Of a stretch of 64,000 bases of DNA, positions 36,712 to 46,768 are shown piece by piece. Position 1 is the first letter of the stretch, and every line of letters begins with the position of its first letter. A program made the translations under genes and the position numbers. This stretch comes from Flavobacterium sp. LC2016-13 (GTDB lineage: Bacteria > Bacteroidota > Bacteroidia > Flavobacteriales > Flavobacteriaceae), in NCBI RefSeq assembly GCF_009707955.1, contig NZ_WMDQ01000002.1:310001-374000 (forward strand), read 5' to 3'. Under the pieces are notes generated by a model. That model was not told the origin of the DNA. It saw nothing but the letters and a program-made list of their open reading frames with translations, and did no database searches.

Positions 36712-38265
36712 TTATTTCGGATTAAATACCAAAAACGGAATAATCATTTCTTCTAACGAAATACCGCCGTGCTGATACGTGTTTTTATAATAACTTACAT
36801 AATGATTGTAGTTGTTTACGTAAGCTAAAAACAAATCATTTTTGGCAAAAATAAACGAACTACTCATGTTTATAGCAGGCAAACCAATTATTTTAGGCTC
36901 TTTTACGACATAAACATCTTTTTGTTCATACGTTAAACTACGTCCTGTTTTATAACGCAAATTTAAGCTTGTATTTTTATCTCCAACAACTTTTGAAGGG
37001 TTTTTTACATTAATCGTTCCGTGATCTGTTGTCAGGATTAATTTGAAACCTAAAAGTTGGGCTTGCTGAATAATTTCCAATAATGGCGAATTTTTAAACC
37101 AGCTTAATGTTAGTGAACGATACGCTTTATCATCAGATGCAAGTTCTTTTACAACATCCATTTCTGTTTTGGCGTGCGATAACATATCTACAAAATTATA
37201 AACTACGGTCACTAAATCATTGCCTTTTAAGGCTTTGAAATTTTCGGCTAATTTTTTACCGCCGGCGTAATTGGTGATTTTAAAATAATCTTCTTTAAGA
37301 TTCAGCCCTAAACGTTTTAATTGTGCCGATAAAAATTCAGCTTCATAAAGGTTTTTTCCACCGTCTTCAACATCGTTTTTCCAATATTGGGGAAATTGTT
37401 TTTCCATTTCGGTTGGCAATAAACCAGAGAAAATAGCATTTCTGGCGTATTGTGTAGCAGTTGGAAGAATAGAAAAGTACGGAACTTCTTTTTCTAATTT
37501 GTAATAATTGGCAACAACGGTTTCAAAAGATTTCCATTGATCGTAACGCAAATTATCAATCACAACAAATAAAACGGGTTTGTCTTTCTTTTTGATTTCG
37601 GGAACTACCAATTCCTTAAATAAGTTGTGCGATTGAATAGGTTTGTCAGCTTTTGGCGCAAACCAATCTTCATAATTTCTTTCGATATATTTTCCGAATT
37701 GAGAATTTGCTTCAACCTTTTGTGATTCGAGAATTTCAATCATTCCCTGATCATTGATATTTTCAAGTTCTAATTCCCAAAAAATCAATTTTTTATATAA
37801 TTCTACCCAATCTTCATAAGAATTGACCATCGCCATTTCCATGGAAATTTTACGGAATTCCTTTTGATAATCTAAAGTTGTTTTTTCAGAAATTAACCTC
37901 GAATGATCCAGATTTTTCTTCAAACTCAATAAAATCTGATTCGGATTTACCGGTTTAATTAAATAATCAGCGATTTTTGAGCCAATGGCTTCTTCCATTA
38001 TATATTCTTCCTCACTTTTGGTAATCATAATCATCGGAATGGCTGATTTTTTTTCTTTCATGTCCGAAAGTGTTTCCAAACCGCTCATTCCGGGCATATT
38101 TTCATCCAGAAAAACAATATCAAAATTGTCTTCTTCAAATAATGCTATTGCATCTAAACCATTGTTACAAGTGGTTACAGCGTAGTTTTTCTTTTCAAGA
38201 AATAATATATGTGGCTTTAAAAGATCGATTTCATCATCGACCCAAAGTATTTTAATCTTATCCAT
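36712..38265 (-). CDS. porX: PorX-type response regulator with PglZ domain
   Basis: This 517-residue protein (ATG at 38265) has an N-terminal receiver (about 1-122; LWVDDE, phospho-acceptor Asp54 in VFLDENMPGMSG, DYLIKPV), a helical linker, and a PglZ/alkaline-phosphatase-like domain (about 150-515; VVIDNLRYDQW, ILPTATQYARNAIFSG, LTTDHGTI). This is the architecture of PorX, which works with the kinase PorY to control type IX secretion genes. The metal-site residues Asp and His of the PglZ fold look intact. The T9SS cargo protein at 46769 fits. No porY is present in the window. Confidence 0.92.
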   Translation of the reverse strand: MDKIKILWVDDEIDLLKPHILFLEKKNYAVTTCNNGLDAIALFEEDNFDIVFLDENMPGMSGLETLSDMKEKKSAIPMIMITKSEEEYIMEEAIGSKIADYLIKPVNPNQILLSLKKNLDHSRLISEKTTLDYQKEFRKISMEMAMVNSYEDWVELYKKLIFWELELENINDQGMIEILESQKVEANSQFGKYIERNYEDWFAPKADKPIQSHNLFKELVVPEIKKKDKPVLFVVIDNLRYDQWKSFETVVANYYKLEKEVPYFSILPTATQYARNAIFSGLLPTEMEKQFPQYWKNDVEDGGKNLYEAEFLSAQLKRLGLNLKEDYFKITNYAGGKKLAENFKALKGNDLVTVVYNFVDMLSHAKTEMDVVKELASDDKAYRSLTLSWFKNSPLLEIIQQAQLLGFKLILTTDHGTINVKNPSKVVGDKNTSLNLRYKTGRSLTYEQKDVYVVKEPKIIGLPAINMSSSFIFAKNDLFLAYVNNYNHYVSYYKNTYQHGGISLEEMIIPFLVFNPK

Positions 38266-38455
38266 AAACAAATTTAATTTTAATGCAATTTAGAAGTATA
38301 GAACTTAAAAAGTATTAAAAATAGTATAAAATTCAGAATAAGAAATAGAGTTTTTATTTATAAATGTTTTTTGATTGTATTATTATTTAACAGTTAGTTA
38401 CTTTAAAATGCTAATATTAAAGTAAAAAACTAAAATCTCTTTATAGTTATTTCCT

Positions 38456-38463
38456 TATATTTG
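38456..38463 (+). promoter_or_regulatory. Possible -7 element upstream of the HD-domain gene
   Basis: TATATTTG fits TAnnTTTG and lies 23 bases before the GTG start at 38487. No clear TTG element is seen at the usual spacing. Confidence 0.4.
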
Positions 38464-38486
38464 TTGACCTAAAAAAGAACTCTATA

Positions 38487-39716
38487 GTGACCCATATAAA
38501 TAAATTAAAAATATTTAACGATCCCATTTACGGGTTCATTTCCATCCCAAACGAGCTTATTTACGACTTAATCCAGCATCCGTATTTTCAGCGTTTGCGC
38601 CGTATTTCTCAAATGGGATTATCTTATTTGGTATATCCGGGCGCTAATCATACGCGTTTTCATCATGCTTTGGGATGTATGCATTTAATGCAGAAAGCTA
38701 TTGAAACACTTCGTTTTAAAGGAGTTGCTATTTCAAATGATGAAGAATGTGCTTTATTAATTGCTATTTTACTGCATGATATTGGTCACGGTCCTTTTTC
38801 GCATGCCATGGAAAAAAGTATTGTTGAAGATGTAAATCATGAAGCTATTTCATTGTTATTTATGAATCAGTTAAATGATGAATTTGATGGAAAACTGAGC
38901 CTTGCAATTCAGGTTTTTAAAGGTGATTATCATAGAAAATTCATGTTGCAATTGATTTCTAGTCAGTTAGATATGGATCGAATGGATTACTTAAAACGTG
39001 ATAGTTTTTATACCGGAGTTGCAGAAGGAAACGTTAATTCTGAACGTTTGATTCAAATGATGAATGTGGTTGACGGGGTTTTGGTAATTGAAGAGAAAGG
39101 TATTTATTCTGTCGAAAAATTTCTGCTTTCCAGACGATTAATGTACTGGCAGGCTTATTTGCATAAAACGAGTTTGGTTGCCGAATTAATTTTGATGAAA
39201 GCTTTAAAAAGGGCTAAAGAATTGACATTAAAAGGCGTTTCATTGCCTTGCAGCGAGCCTTTGTTGTTTTTTATGCAAAACAAAATAACGTTAGAAGATT
39301 TTGATGCCGAAAAATTGGATTTGTTTTCGCAATTGGATGATTTTGATATTATAAGTGCATTAAAAGCGTGGCAAAAACAAGATGATTTTATACTCTCTAC
39401 TTTGAGTAAAATGATCATTAACAGAGATTTATTAAAGATTAAACTGAGTGCGGAAAAAATTCCGATGGAAGAATCTCAATTGTTAAAAGAAGAGTTTGCC
39501 AGCGAACACCATATTACACTATTAGAAGCAGGATATTTTATATTTAGGGGAAAAATTAAAAACCAGGCATATAGTAAAGAGGCTGAACCGATAAGAATTT
39601 TGAAAAAAGATAAGACAATTGAAGATGTTGTTGAAGCGTCTGATCAGCTGAATTTGAAATCGTTATCTAAATTGGTGACAAAATATTATATCTGTTTTCC
39701 AAAACAACTTATATAA
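38487..39716 (+). CDS. HD-domain phosphohydrolase (dGTPase/SAMHD1-like)
   Basis: This 409-residue protein opens KIFNDPIYGFI and has the HD metal-site residues His59/His60 (TRFHHALG), His97-Asp98 (LLHDIGHGPFSHAME) and a later Asp (SQLDMDRMDYLKRDSF). These are the marks of the deoxynucleoside-triphosphate phosphohydrolase-like group. The start is GTG at 38487, the only start upstream of the conserved N-terminus. It precedes lpxD by 39 bases, an order conserved in many Bacteroidota. The natural substrate is not proven. Confidence 0.9.
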   Translation: MTHINKLKIFNDPIYGFISIPNELIYDLIQHPYFQRLRRISQMGLSYLVYPGANHTRFHHALGCMHLMQKAIETLRFKGVAISNDEECALLIAILLHDIGHGPFSHAMEKSIVEDVNHEAISLLFMNQLNDEFDGKLSLAIQVFKGDYHRKFMLQLISSQLDMDRMDYLKRDSFYTGVAEGNVNSERLIQMMNVVDGVLVIEEKGIYSVEKFLLSRRLMYWQAYLHKTSLVAELILMKALKRAKELTLKGVSLPCSEPLLFFMQNKITLEDFDAEKLDLFSQLDDFDIISALKAWQKQDDFILSTLSKMIINRDLLKIKLSAEKIPMEESQLLKEEFASEHHITLLEAGYFIFRGKIKNQAYSKEAEPIRILKKDKTIEDVVEASDQLNLKSLSKLVTKYYICFPKQLI

Positions 39717-39755
39717 AATTAACATTTAAAATCTATTTTTTATATTTTTGTCGCA

Positions 39756-40799
39756 ATGAAATTTACAGCAGAACAAATAGCAGGAATTTTAGAAGGAGAA
39801 GTAGTTGGGAATCCCAATGCAGAAGTTTCTCGCTTATCTAAAATAGAAGAAGGCGAAGAAGGATCGCTTACTTTTTTGGCTAATCCCAAATATATCAATT
39901 ACATATATAGTACAAAAGCAACGGTAACAATTGTTAATGATACCTTTGTACCAGAAGCCGAAATCACTACAACTTTGATAAAAGTAGAAGATGCTTATGC
40001 ATCTTTTTCTAAACTTTTACATTTTTACAATCAGGTAAAGTTAAATAAAAACGGAATAGAAGTGCACTCTTTTATATCTGAAGGAACTAAATATGGAGAG
40101 AATTTATATTTAGGAAGCTTTAGTTATGTAGGGCAAAATGTTGTTTTAGGTAATAACGTAAAAATATATCCTAATAGTTTTATTGGTGATAATGTTGTTA
40201 TTGGAGATAATGTATATATTTTTGCAGGCGCTAAAATATATTCTGAAACTATAATAGGAAATAATTGTACGATTCATTCAGGAACTATTATAGGTGCAGA
40301 TGGTTTTGGTTTTGTACCAAATGAAGAAGGAGTTTACAGTAAAGTACCGCAAATAGGAAATGTTATTATAGAAGATAATGTTGATATTGGTGCTAATACG
40401 ACAATAGACAGGGCAACTCTTGGTTCTACCATTATCAGAAAAGGAGTCAAATTAGACAATCAGATTCAGATTGCACATAATGTAGAAATTGGAAAAAATA
40501 CTGTAATTGCTGCTCAATCAGGCGTTGCAGGTTCTACAAAAATTGGCGAAAACTGTATGATTGGCGGGCAGGTTGGTATCGCAGGCCATTTAGTTATAGG
40601 TAACAATGTTAGGCTTCAGGCTCAATCAGGAGTGGCAAGAAACATTAAAGATGATGAAATTTTGCAAGGGTCACCATCGTTAGGATATAGTGATTTTAAT
40701 AAATCATATGTTCATTTTAAAAACCTATCTAAAATAGTGGCCGAAGTGGAAGAATTAAAGAAACAAATAATAAACCCAAAAAATGGAAATAATGGTTAA
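39756..40799 (+). CDS. lpxD: UDP-3-O-acylglucosamine N-acyltransferase LpxD
   Basis: This 347-residue protein has the N-terminal uridine-binding domain (about 1-100; [25 protein letters not shown] segment) and a left-handed beta helix of hexapeptide repeats (about 110-310), including the active-site region with IAHNVEIG (His) and [10 protein letters not shown]. It adds the second acyl chain to the lipid A precursor. It heads the lpxD, lpxC-fabZ, lpxA run and overlaps the next gene. TATTTTTG at 39743-39750 may be its -7 element, which would make the leader very short. Confidence 0.95.
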   Translation: MKFTAEQIAGILEGEVVGNPNAEVSRLSKIEEGEEGSLTFLANPKYINYIYSTKATVTIVNDTFVPEAEITTTLIKVEDAYASFSKLLHFYNQVKLNKNGIEVHSFISEGTKYGENLYLGSFSYVGQNVVLGNNVKIYPNSFIGDNVVIGDNVYIFAGAKIYSETIIGNNCTIHSGTIIGADGFGFVPNEEGVYSKVPQIGNVIIEDNVDIGANTTIDRATLGSTIIRKGVKLDNQIQIAHNVEIGKNTVIAAQSGVAGSTKIGENCMIGGQVGIAGHLVIGNNVRLQAQSGVARNIKDDEILQGSPSLGYSDFNKSYVHFKNLSKIVAEVEELKKQIINPKNGNNG

Positions 40800-42180
40800 A
40801 CAGAAGACCATCAAAAATGAAATTTCACTAACAGGAGTTGGATTACATACTGGAAAAGAAGTTACAATGACTTTTAAACCTGCTCCAATAGATAATGGTT
40901 TCACTTTTGTGAGAATAGATTTGCAAGGCCAGCCAGTGATTGAAGCTGATGCCAATTATGTTGTTAATACTCAAAGAGGAACTAATTTAGAAAAATTAGG
41001 TGTAAAAATACAAACTCCGGAGCACGTTTTAGCAGCAGTTGTTGGTTGTGATTTGGATAATATTATTATTGAATTGAATGCCTCTGAACTTCCTATCATG
41101 GACGGTTCATCAAAATATTTTGTTGAAGCAATTGAAAAAGCCGGTATCGAAGAACAAGATGCAAGCCGTAATGTTTATGTTGTAAAAGAAGTTATTTCAT
41201 TTACTGATGAAGCAACCGGAAGCGAAATTCTTGTAATGCCAAGCGATGATTATCAGGTAACAACAATGGTAGATTTTGGTACTAAAGTATTAGGTACACA
41301 AAACGCTACTCTTAAAAGCATTTCTGATTTTAAAGCTGAAATTGCAAATTCAAGAACTTTTAGCTTCTTGCATGAATTGGAATCTTTATTAGAGCACGGA
41401 TTAATTAAAGGTGGAGATTTAAACAATGCTATTGTTTATGTAGACAAAGAAATTTCTGAATCTACAATGGCTAATTTAAAGAAAGCTTTTGGTAAAGAAG
41501 AGATTTCTGTAAAACCAAACGGAGTTTTAGATAACCTTACTTTGCATTATCCAAACGAAGCAGCAAGACATAAATTGCTTGATGTTATTGGAGATTTATC
41601 TTTAATTGGAGTTCGTATTCAGGGAAAAATTATTGCAAACAAACCTGGTCATTACGTAAATACTCAATTTGCTAAAAAATTGGCTAAAATTATTAAAATA
41701 GAACAGAGAAATCACGTTCCTGTTTATGATTTGAACCAAGAGCCATTGATGGATATTCACAAAATCATGGCAATGTTGCCACACAGACCTCCATTTTTAT
41801 TGATCGACAGAATTATAGAAATGTCTGATCGTCATGTTGTTGGTTTGAAAAATGTTACGATGAATGAAAACTTCTTCGTGGGACATTTTCCTGAGGCTCC
41901 GGTTATGCCAGGTGTTCTAATTGTTGAAGCTATGGCACAAACAGGAGGGATTTTGGTTTTAAGTACGGTTCCTGATCCGGAAAATTATTTGACATATTTC
42001 ATGAAAATTGACAATGTTAAATTCAAGCATAAAGTATTGCCGGGAGATACCTTAATTTTCAAATGCGAATTGATTTCTCCTATCAGAAGAGGGATTTGTC
42101 ACATGCAGGCAAATGCATACGCAAATGGCAAATTAGTTACTGAGGCAGAATTAATGGCTCAAATTGTTAGAAAACAATAA
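40792..42180 (+). CDS. lpxC-fabZ: Bifunctional LpxC deacetylase / FabZ dehydratase
   Basis: Two enzymes are fused in one chain. The LpxC part (about 1-300) has [20 protein letters not shown] (zinc His), [13 protein letters not shown] and the zinc-site [18 protein letters not shown]. The FabZ part (about 320-460) has [13 protein letters not shown], and the catalytic [20 protein letters not shown]. The first commits UDP-acyl-GlcNAc to lipid A, and the second dehydrates 3-hydroxyacyl-ACP. The fusion is a known trait of Bacteroidota. I prefer the ATG at 40792, which overlaps the lpxD stop by 8 bases; another ATG lies at 40783. Confidence 0.96.
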   Translation: MVKQKTIKNEISLTGVGLHTGKEVTMTFKPAPIDNGFTFVRIDLQGQPVIEADANYVVNTQRGTNLEKLGVKIQTPEHVLAAVVGCDLDNIIIELNASELPIMDGSSKYFVEAIEKAGIEEQDASRNVYVVKEVISFTDEATGSEILVMPSDDYQVTTMVDFGTKVLGTQNATLKSISDFKAEIANSRTFSFLHELESLLEHGLIKGGDLNNAIVYVDKEISESTMANLKKAFGKEEISVKPNGVLDNLTLHYPNEAARHKLLDVIGDLSLIGVRIQGKIIANKPGHYVNTQFAKKLAKIIKIEQRNHVPVYDLNQEPLMDIHKIMAMLPHRPPFLLIDRIIEMSDRHVVGLKNVTMNENFFVGHFPEAPVMPGVLIVEAMAQTGGILVLSTVPDPENYLTYFMKIDNVKFKHKVLPGDTLIFKCELISPIRRGICHMQANAYANGKLVTEAELMAQIVRKQ

Positions 42181-42252
42181 TTTTAATCAAATTTATTGTT
42201 TACGTTTGTTGCCCAAATTAGACTATTTTAATTTAAAATATAAAACATACAG

Positions 42253-43038
42253 ATGAATCAACCATTAGCATATGTTCATCCTGGCGCCAAAATCGCTAAA
42301 AACGTTGTAATTGAGCCTTTTACAACAATTCACAATAATGTTGTTATTGGTGATGGTACCTGGATTGGTTCAAATGTAACCATCATGGAAGGCGCTCGAA
42401 TTGGTAAAAATTGCAATATTTTTCCAGGAGCTGTTATTTCAGCTGTTCCACAAGATTTAAAATTTGGTGGAGAAGATTCTCTTGCAATAATTGGTGACAA
42501 TTGTACAATTAGAGAATGTGTAACTATAAATAGAGGTACAGTTGCTTCAGGGCAAACTATTTTAGGAAATAACTGTTTGGTTATGGCTTATGCACATATT
42601 GCGCACGATTGTGAAATTGGAAATAATGCCATTATCGTAAACGGAGTTGCATTAGCAGGTCACGTAGTAGTTGGAAATCACGCCGTAATTGGAGGTTTGG
42701 CAGCTATTCACCAATTTATTCATATTGGAGATCATGCTATGATTTCTGGAGGATCTTTGGTAAGAAAAGATGTTCCGCCATATACAAAAGCAGCAAAAGA
42801 ACCTTTATCATACGTAGGGATTAATTCTGTAGGTTTAAGAAGAAGAGGATTTAGTACTGAAAAAATTAGAGAAATTCAGGAAATTTATAGAATTCTATAC
42901 CAAAAAAATTACAATACAACGCAAGCTTTAAGTATTATTGAAGCTGAAATGGAAGCTACTCCTGAGAGAGATGAAATTTTAGATTTTATCAGAAATTCAT
43001 CAAGAGGAATTATGAAAGGTTATTCAGGAAACTATTAA
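42253..43038 (+). CDS. lpxA: UDP-N-acetylglucosamine acyltransferase LpxA
   Basis: This 261-residue protein is almost entirely hexapeptide-repeat beta helix, with the catalytic AHIAHDCEIG (His) and GGLAAIHQFIHIG motifs. The C-terminal helical domain ends in SSRGIMKGY. It performs the first step of lipid A synthesis. It lies third in the lpx run. Confidence 0.96.
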   Translation: MNQPLAYVHPGAKIAKNVVIEPFTTIHNNVVIGDGTWIGSNVTIMEGARIGKNCNIFPGAVISAVPQDLKFGGEDSLAIIGDNCTIRECVTINRGTVASGQTILGNNCLVMAYAHIAHDCEIGNNAIIVNGVALAGHVVVGNHAVIGGLAAIHQFIHIGDHAMISGGSLVRKDVPPYTKAAKEPLSYVGINSVGLRRRGFSTEKIREIQEIYRILYQKNYNTTQALSIIEAEMEATPERDEILDFIRNSSRGIMKGYSGNY

Positions 43039-43162
43039 TTTTAGAGTTTAGATTTCTAAACCGCACATTAAAATTAAAAATAGAATTATTAAAAATAAAA
43101 GAATGGAAGATTTATTCTGTTGAGAATCTAAAATCTACATTCTAAAATCTAAAATAAAACAA

Positions 43163-43729
43163 ATGGCGTCTACATCAGATATTAGAAACGGATTGTGTAT
43201 TAAATTTAATCACGATATTTATAAAATAGTCGAATTTCTTCACGTAAAACCTGGGAAAGGTCCGGCTTTCGTTAGAACAAAATTAAGAAGTTTAACTACA
43301 GGAAGAGTATTAGACAATACATTTTCTGCAGGACATAAAATTGACGACGTGCGTGTAGAGACACATAACTACCAATTTTTATATGCTGAAGGTGATGAAT
43401 TTCATTTTATGAATACAGAATCTTTTGAGCAAATTTCTTTGAATAAAAATATCCTGGATGCTCCGGGATTATTAAAAGAAGGAACAAGTGTAATGGTTCA
43501 GGTAAATACTGAAACTGATTTGCCTTTATCAGTAGATATGCCATCTTCTGTAATCCTTGAAGTTACATACGCTGAGCCGGGAGTAAAAGGAAATACAGCT
43601 ACAAATGCAACTAAATCTGCTACGGTAGAAACAGGTGCTACAGTAAACGTTCCGTTATTCATCAACGAAGGTGATAAAATTAAAATTGATACAGCTTCAG
43701 GTTCTTACATGGAGCGTGTAAAAGAGTAG
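43163..43729 (+). CDS. efp: Elongation factor P
   Basis: This 188-residue protein has the three-domain EF-P form: KOW-like N-terminus (DIRNGLCIKFNHDIYKIVEFL), the tip loop KPGKGPAFVRTKLRS carrying the likely modified Lys, and the C-terminal signature region (NVPLFINEGDKIKIDTASGS). It relieves ribosome stalling at proline runs. No modification enzyme is visible nearby. Confidence 0.96.
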   Translation: MASTSDIRNGLCIKFNHDIYKIVEFLHVKPGKGPAFVRTKLRSLTTGRVLDNTFSAGHKIDDVRVETHNYQFLYAEGDEFHFMNTESFEQISLNKNILDAPGLLKEGTSVMVQVNTETDLPLSVDMPSSVILEVTYAEPGVKGNTATNATKSATVETGATVNVPLFINEGDKIKIDTASGSYMERVKE

Positions 43730-43738
43730 TTTTTATAA

Positions 43739-43815
43739 GTTTTCAGTTTTCAGTCGCAGTTAGCAGTTTGTTGATAGATTGAAAACTGAGACTGAAAACT
43801 GAGACTAAAAACTAA
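43739..43815. repeat. Inverted repeat of GTTTTCAGTC type, copy 2
   Basis: AGTTTTCAGTCGCAGTT at the left and AACTGAGACTGAAAACT at the right are inverted, with a further AAAACTGAGACT copy beside them. It lies between efp and the second lpxD-like gene and is related to 36660-36708. Confidence 0.7.
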
Positions 43816-43822
43816 ATATATT

Positions 43823-44752
43823 ATGAAATTTCCAAAAGTTCACTCTTTAGAAGAAATTGCAAATTTGCTTAATTGCGAATTTATTGGTGACAAAAACTTT
43901 GAGGTTTTAGGCATGAATGAAATACATGTTGTTGAACCTGGTGATATTGTTTTTGTTGACCATCCTAAATACTATGACAAAGCTTTACAGTCTGCGGCTA
44001 CGATTGTTTTAATTAACAAAAAAGTAGATTGTCCTGAAGGTAAAGCACTTTTAATTTCTGATGATCCTTTCAGAGATTTCAATACCCTAACCAAACATTT
44101 TAGACCTTTTCAGGCAACTTCTGTATCTATTGCTCTTTCTGCAACGATTGGAGAAGGAACTGTAATTCAGCCAAATAGTTTTGTTGGAAACAACGTTACA
44201 ATAGGTAAAAACTGTTTGATACATTCTAATGTTTCTATTTACGACCATACAGTAATTGGTGATAATGTAATTATTCATGCAGGAACTATTTTAGGTGCCG
44301 ATGCTTTTTATTACAAAAAACGCCCGGATGGTTTCGATCAGTTAATTTCTGGTGGAAGAGTAGTCATTCAGGATAATGTTGGTATTGGTGCCCTTTGTAC
44401 TATTGATAAAGGGGTTACAGGTGACACTACAATTGGAGAAGGTACAAAACTTGATAATCAGGTGCATGTTGGCCATGATACAGTAATAGGAAAAAAATGT
44501 TTAATTGCATCACAAACTGGTATTGCCGGTTGCGTTGTTATTGAAGATGAAGTTATAATTTGGGGACAAGTTGGTACAACAAGCGGTATCACAATAGGAG
44601 CGAAGGCTGTTATTATGGGACAAACAGGTGTTACTAAATCGGTTGAAGGCGGAAAATCTTATTTTGGAACTCCAATTGAAGAATCAAGAGAAAAGTTAAA
44701 GCAATTAGCCAATATCAAGAAGATTCCTGAAATTCTAAATAAATTGAAGTAA
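43823..44752 (+). CDS. LpxD-like acyltransferase paralogue
   Basis: This 309-residue protein has an LpxD-type N-terminus ([30 protein letters not shown]) and a hexapeptide beta helix with [12 protein letters not shown], and [10 protein letters not shown] giving a His at the LpxD active-site position. It is shorter than the true LpxD at 39756 and differs where LpxD has GADGFGFV (here GADAFYYK). This second copy is standard in Bacteroidota lpx/efp/sucD clusters. It may acylate another substrate. It is followed one base later by the NTF2-like gene. Confidence 0.88.
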   Translation: MKFPKVHSLEEIANLLNCEFIGDKNFEVLGMNEIHVVEPGDIVFVDHPKYYDKALQSAATIVLINKKVDCPEGKALLISDDPFRDFNTLTKHFRPFQATSVSIALSATIGEGTVIQPNSFVGNNVTIGKNCLIHSNVSIYDHTVIGDNVIIHAGTILGADAFYYKKRPDGFDQLISGGRVVIQDNVGIGALCTIDKGVTGDTTIGEGTKLDNQVHVGHDTVIGKKCLIASQTGIAGCVVIEDEVIIWGQVGTTSGITIGAKAVIMGQTGVTKSVEGGKSYFGTPIEESREKLKQLANIKKIPEILNKLK

Positions 44753-44753
44753 T

Positions 44754-45116
44754 ATGTCTATAAAAGAATTTGTTCAAAAATTTTATAAGTCGGATGCCTT
44801 GATTGATAGTGAAATCATGAAAATTTACTTGCATCCTGAGGTAAAGTTAGATTGGCATAGCACCAAAGGATTAATCGAAATGGATTATAATTCGATGTTA
44901 GCTATGGCGAATGAACTAAGTCGTGCTTATGTACGTTCGAAAGTTAGAATAAGTCATATTATTGCCGAAGATGATTTAGTATCAATACGTTATTCTCATT
45001 TTGTAAAAACGATTGAAAACCCAAGAGAAGAGATGTTATTAGCTCATTTTGCTACAATTTGGCAAATTAAAGATGACAAATTATATCGCGGTTATCAGAT
45101 GAGTCAATTTTCTTAA
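44754..45116 (+). CDS. NTF2/SnoaL-like protein
   Basis: This 120-residue protein has the helix-plus-sheet pattern of the NTF2 fold: KEFVQKFYKSDALIDSEIM, LHPEVKLDWHSTKGLIEM, VRISHIIAEDDLVSIRYSHF and HFATIWQIKDDKLYRGYQMS. It starts one base after the LpxD-like stop, so translation is coupled. It may be a small binding protein or enzyme linked to that paralogue. The ligand is unknown. Confidence 0.85.
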   Translation: MSIKEFVQKFYKSDALIDSEIMKIYLHPEVKLDWHSTKGLIEMDYNSMLAMANELSRAYVRSKVRISHIIAEDDLVSIRYSHFVKTIENPREEMLLAHFATIWQIKDDKLYRGYQMSQFS

Positions 45117-45200
45117 TTTTTTTGAAGACAAAAAGGTTAAAATAGATTACAAAACCTTATTTTTGCAACACAATTTTAAAAACTACATAAAATATATATC

Positions 45201-46073
45201 ATGAGTGTTTTAGTTAATAAAGATTCCAAAATAATTGTTCAAGGATTTACAGGAAGCGAAGGAACTTTCCATGCTTCTCAAATGATTGAGTACGGTACTA
45301 ATGTTGTTGGTGGTGTTACTCCGGGAAAAGGAGGAACTAGCCATTTAGATCGTCCGGTTTTTAATACAGTAAAAGACGCTGTAGATCAAGCTGGAGCTGA
45401 TACATCTATCATTTTTGTACCGCCGGCTTTTGCTGCTGATGCAATTATGGAAGCTGCTGATGCTGGAATCAAAGTAATTATTGCTATTACAGAAGGAATT
45501 CCTGTAGCAGATATGATTAAAGCAAATAATTATGTTAAAGAAAGAAATTCTAGATTAATCGGACCAAACTGTCCGGGAGTAATTACTCCGGGTGAAGCTA
45601 AAGTTGGTATTATGCCAGGTTTCGTTTTCAAAAAAGGTACAGTTGGTATCGTTTCTAAATCAGGAACTTTAACTTATGAAGCTGCTGACCAAGTTGTAAA
45701 ACAAGGTTTAGGAATTACTACAGCTATTGGTATTGGTGGAGATCCAATTATTGGAACTACTACTAAAGAAGCTGTTGAATTATTAATGAACGATCCGGAA
45801 ACTGAAATTATCATCATGATTGGTGAAATTGGAGGTCAATTAGAAGCTGATGCTGCTAAATGGGTAAGAGCTGATGGTAACCGTAAACCAGTTGTTGGTT
45901 TTATCGCTGGAGAAACTGCTCCTGCTGGTAGAACAATGGGTCATGCAGGTGCTATTGTTGGTGGTTCTGATGATACAGCTGCTGCTAAAAAACAAATTAT
46001 GAGAGACAATGGAATTCACGTTGTTGATTCACCAGCTGAAATTGGTAAAAAAGTAAAAGAAGTACTTGGATAA
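45201..46073 (+). CDS. sucD: Succinyl-CoA ligase, alpha subunit
   Basis: This 290-residue protein has the CoA-binding Rossmann fold ([30 protein letters not shown]), [12 protein letters not shown], the [10 protein letters not shown] motif and the phospho-His loop GHAGAIVGG (about 248-256). It makes succinate and ATP or GTP in the TCA cycle with SucC, which is not in this window. A strong terminator follows. Confidence 0.97.
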   Translation: MSVLVNKDSKIIVQGFTGSEGTFHASQMIEYGTNVVGGVTPGKGGTSHLDRPVFNTVKDAVDQAGADTSIIFVPPAFAADAIMEAADAGIKVIIAITEGIPVADMIKANNYVKERNSRLIGPNCPGVITPGEAKVGIMPGFVFKKGTVGIVSKSGTLTYEAADQVVKQGLGITTAIGIGGDPIIGTTTKEAVELLMNDPETEIIIMIGEIGGQLEADAAKWVRADGNRKPVVGFIAGETAPAGRTMGHAGAIVGGSDDTAAAKKQIMRDNGIHVVDSPAEIGKKVKEVLG

Positions 46074-46101
46074 TATCCAATATTTGAAATAAAAAATTCC
46101 A

Positions 46102-46134
46102 AAAAAAGTCTCAATATTTTGTTGAGACTTTTTT
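46102..46134 (+). terminator. Rho-independent terminator of sucD
   Basis: AAAAGTCTCAA pairs with TTGAGACTTTT around a 7-base loop, followed by T residues. Confidence 0.9.
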
Positions 46135-46215
46135 ACATTTTTAAAATGTTGGAATAAAATTAAAAATCTTAGCAGCTCAGATTCTCAGAACCTTAGAAGC
46201 TTAAAAAAGAAAAAT

Positions 46216-46644
46216 ATGTACAAAGAATTAAAAAAGTTTAAAGTAAGCAATAGTTTTACTTTTACTATTGAAGACAGTTTAGAACAAGTTTGCAATGCTC
46301 CTGAAGGAGGTGCAGGTGTTTTTGTTGTTTATGCAGTTGAAGGTGATGCAAAAGAATTGATTATGGTTGGTTCTACAGGAACTGTTCAGAATGACGGAAC
46401 TTTGAAAAGCAAAAATGGTGGTTTGTATGATAAAATCGTAAACGGACACCAATTTGCTAAAACAGGAAGAAAATATTCTTGGCCGGCACAAATGAAATTA
46501 GAAAATATCTCTGCTCTTGAAGTGGTTTGGTATGAAACTTTTAATGCAGCTGCAAAAGCAATTCCAACTGCAGTTGAAGGACAAGTTTTGCAAAATTTCT
46601 TAGATGAAAATGCAAAATTACCAAGATGGAATGTAGCTTTCTAA
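46216..46644 (+). CDS. Small soluble protein, possibly GIY-YIG-like fold
   Basis: This 142-residue protein has no signal or membrane segment. It contains GVFVVYAVEGDAKELIMVGS followed by TG, GGLYDKIVNGHQF, SWPAQMKLENISALEVVWYE, and EGQVLQNFLDENAKLPRWN. The spacing of the first two strands and the later Glu recalls GIY-YIG proteins, but the key Tyr and Arg are not clear, so this is weak. No family is recognised with confidence. It stands alone between two terminators. Confidence 0.6.
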   Translation: MYKELKKFKVSNSFTFTIEDSLEQVCNAPEGGAGVFVVYAVEGDAKELIMVGSTGTVQNDGTLKSKNGGLYDKIVNGHQFAKTGRKYSWPAQMKLENISALEVVWYETFNAAAKAIPTAVEGQVLQNFLDENAKLPRWNVAF

Positions 46645-46670
46645 AAGCTGTTTTTAAATAAAATTTATTG

Positions 46671-46704
46671 AAAGCCTTGCTATTTATTTAGTAAGGCTTT
46701 TTTT
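46671..46704 (+). terminator. Rho-independent terminator
   Basis: AAAGCCTT (46671-46678) pairs with AAGGCTTT (46693-46700), followed by T residues, 27 bases after the small gene's stop. Confidence 0.85.
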
Positions 46705-46768
46705 ATTAAGTAATTAGGTTTTAAGTTTTGAGCTTTATATATTTATCATCCAAAAACAAACCAAAACT

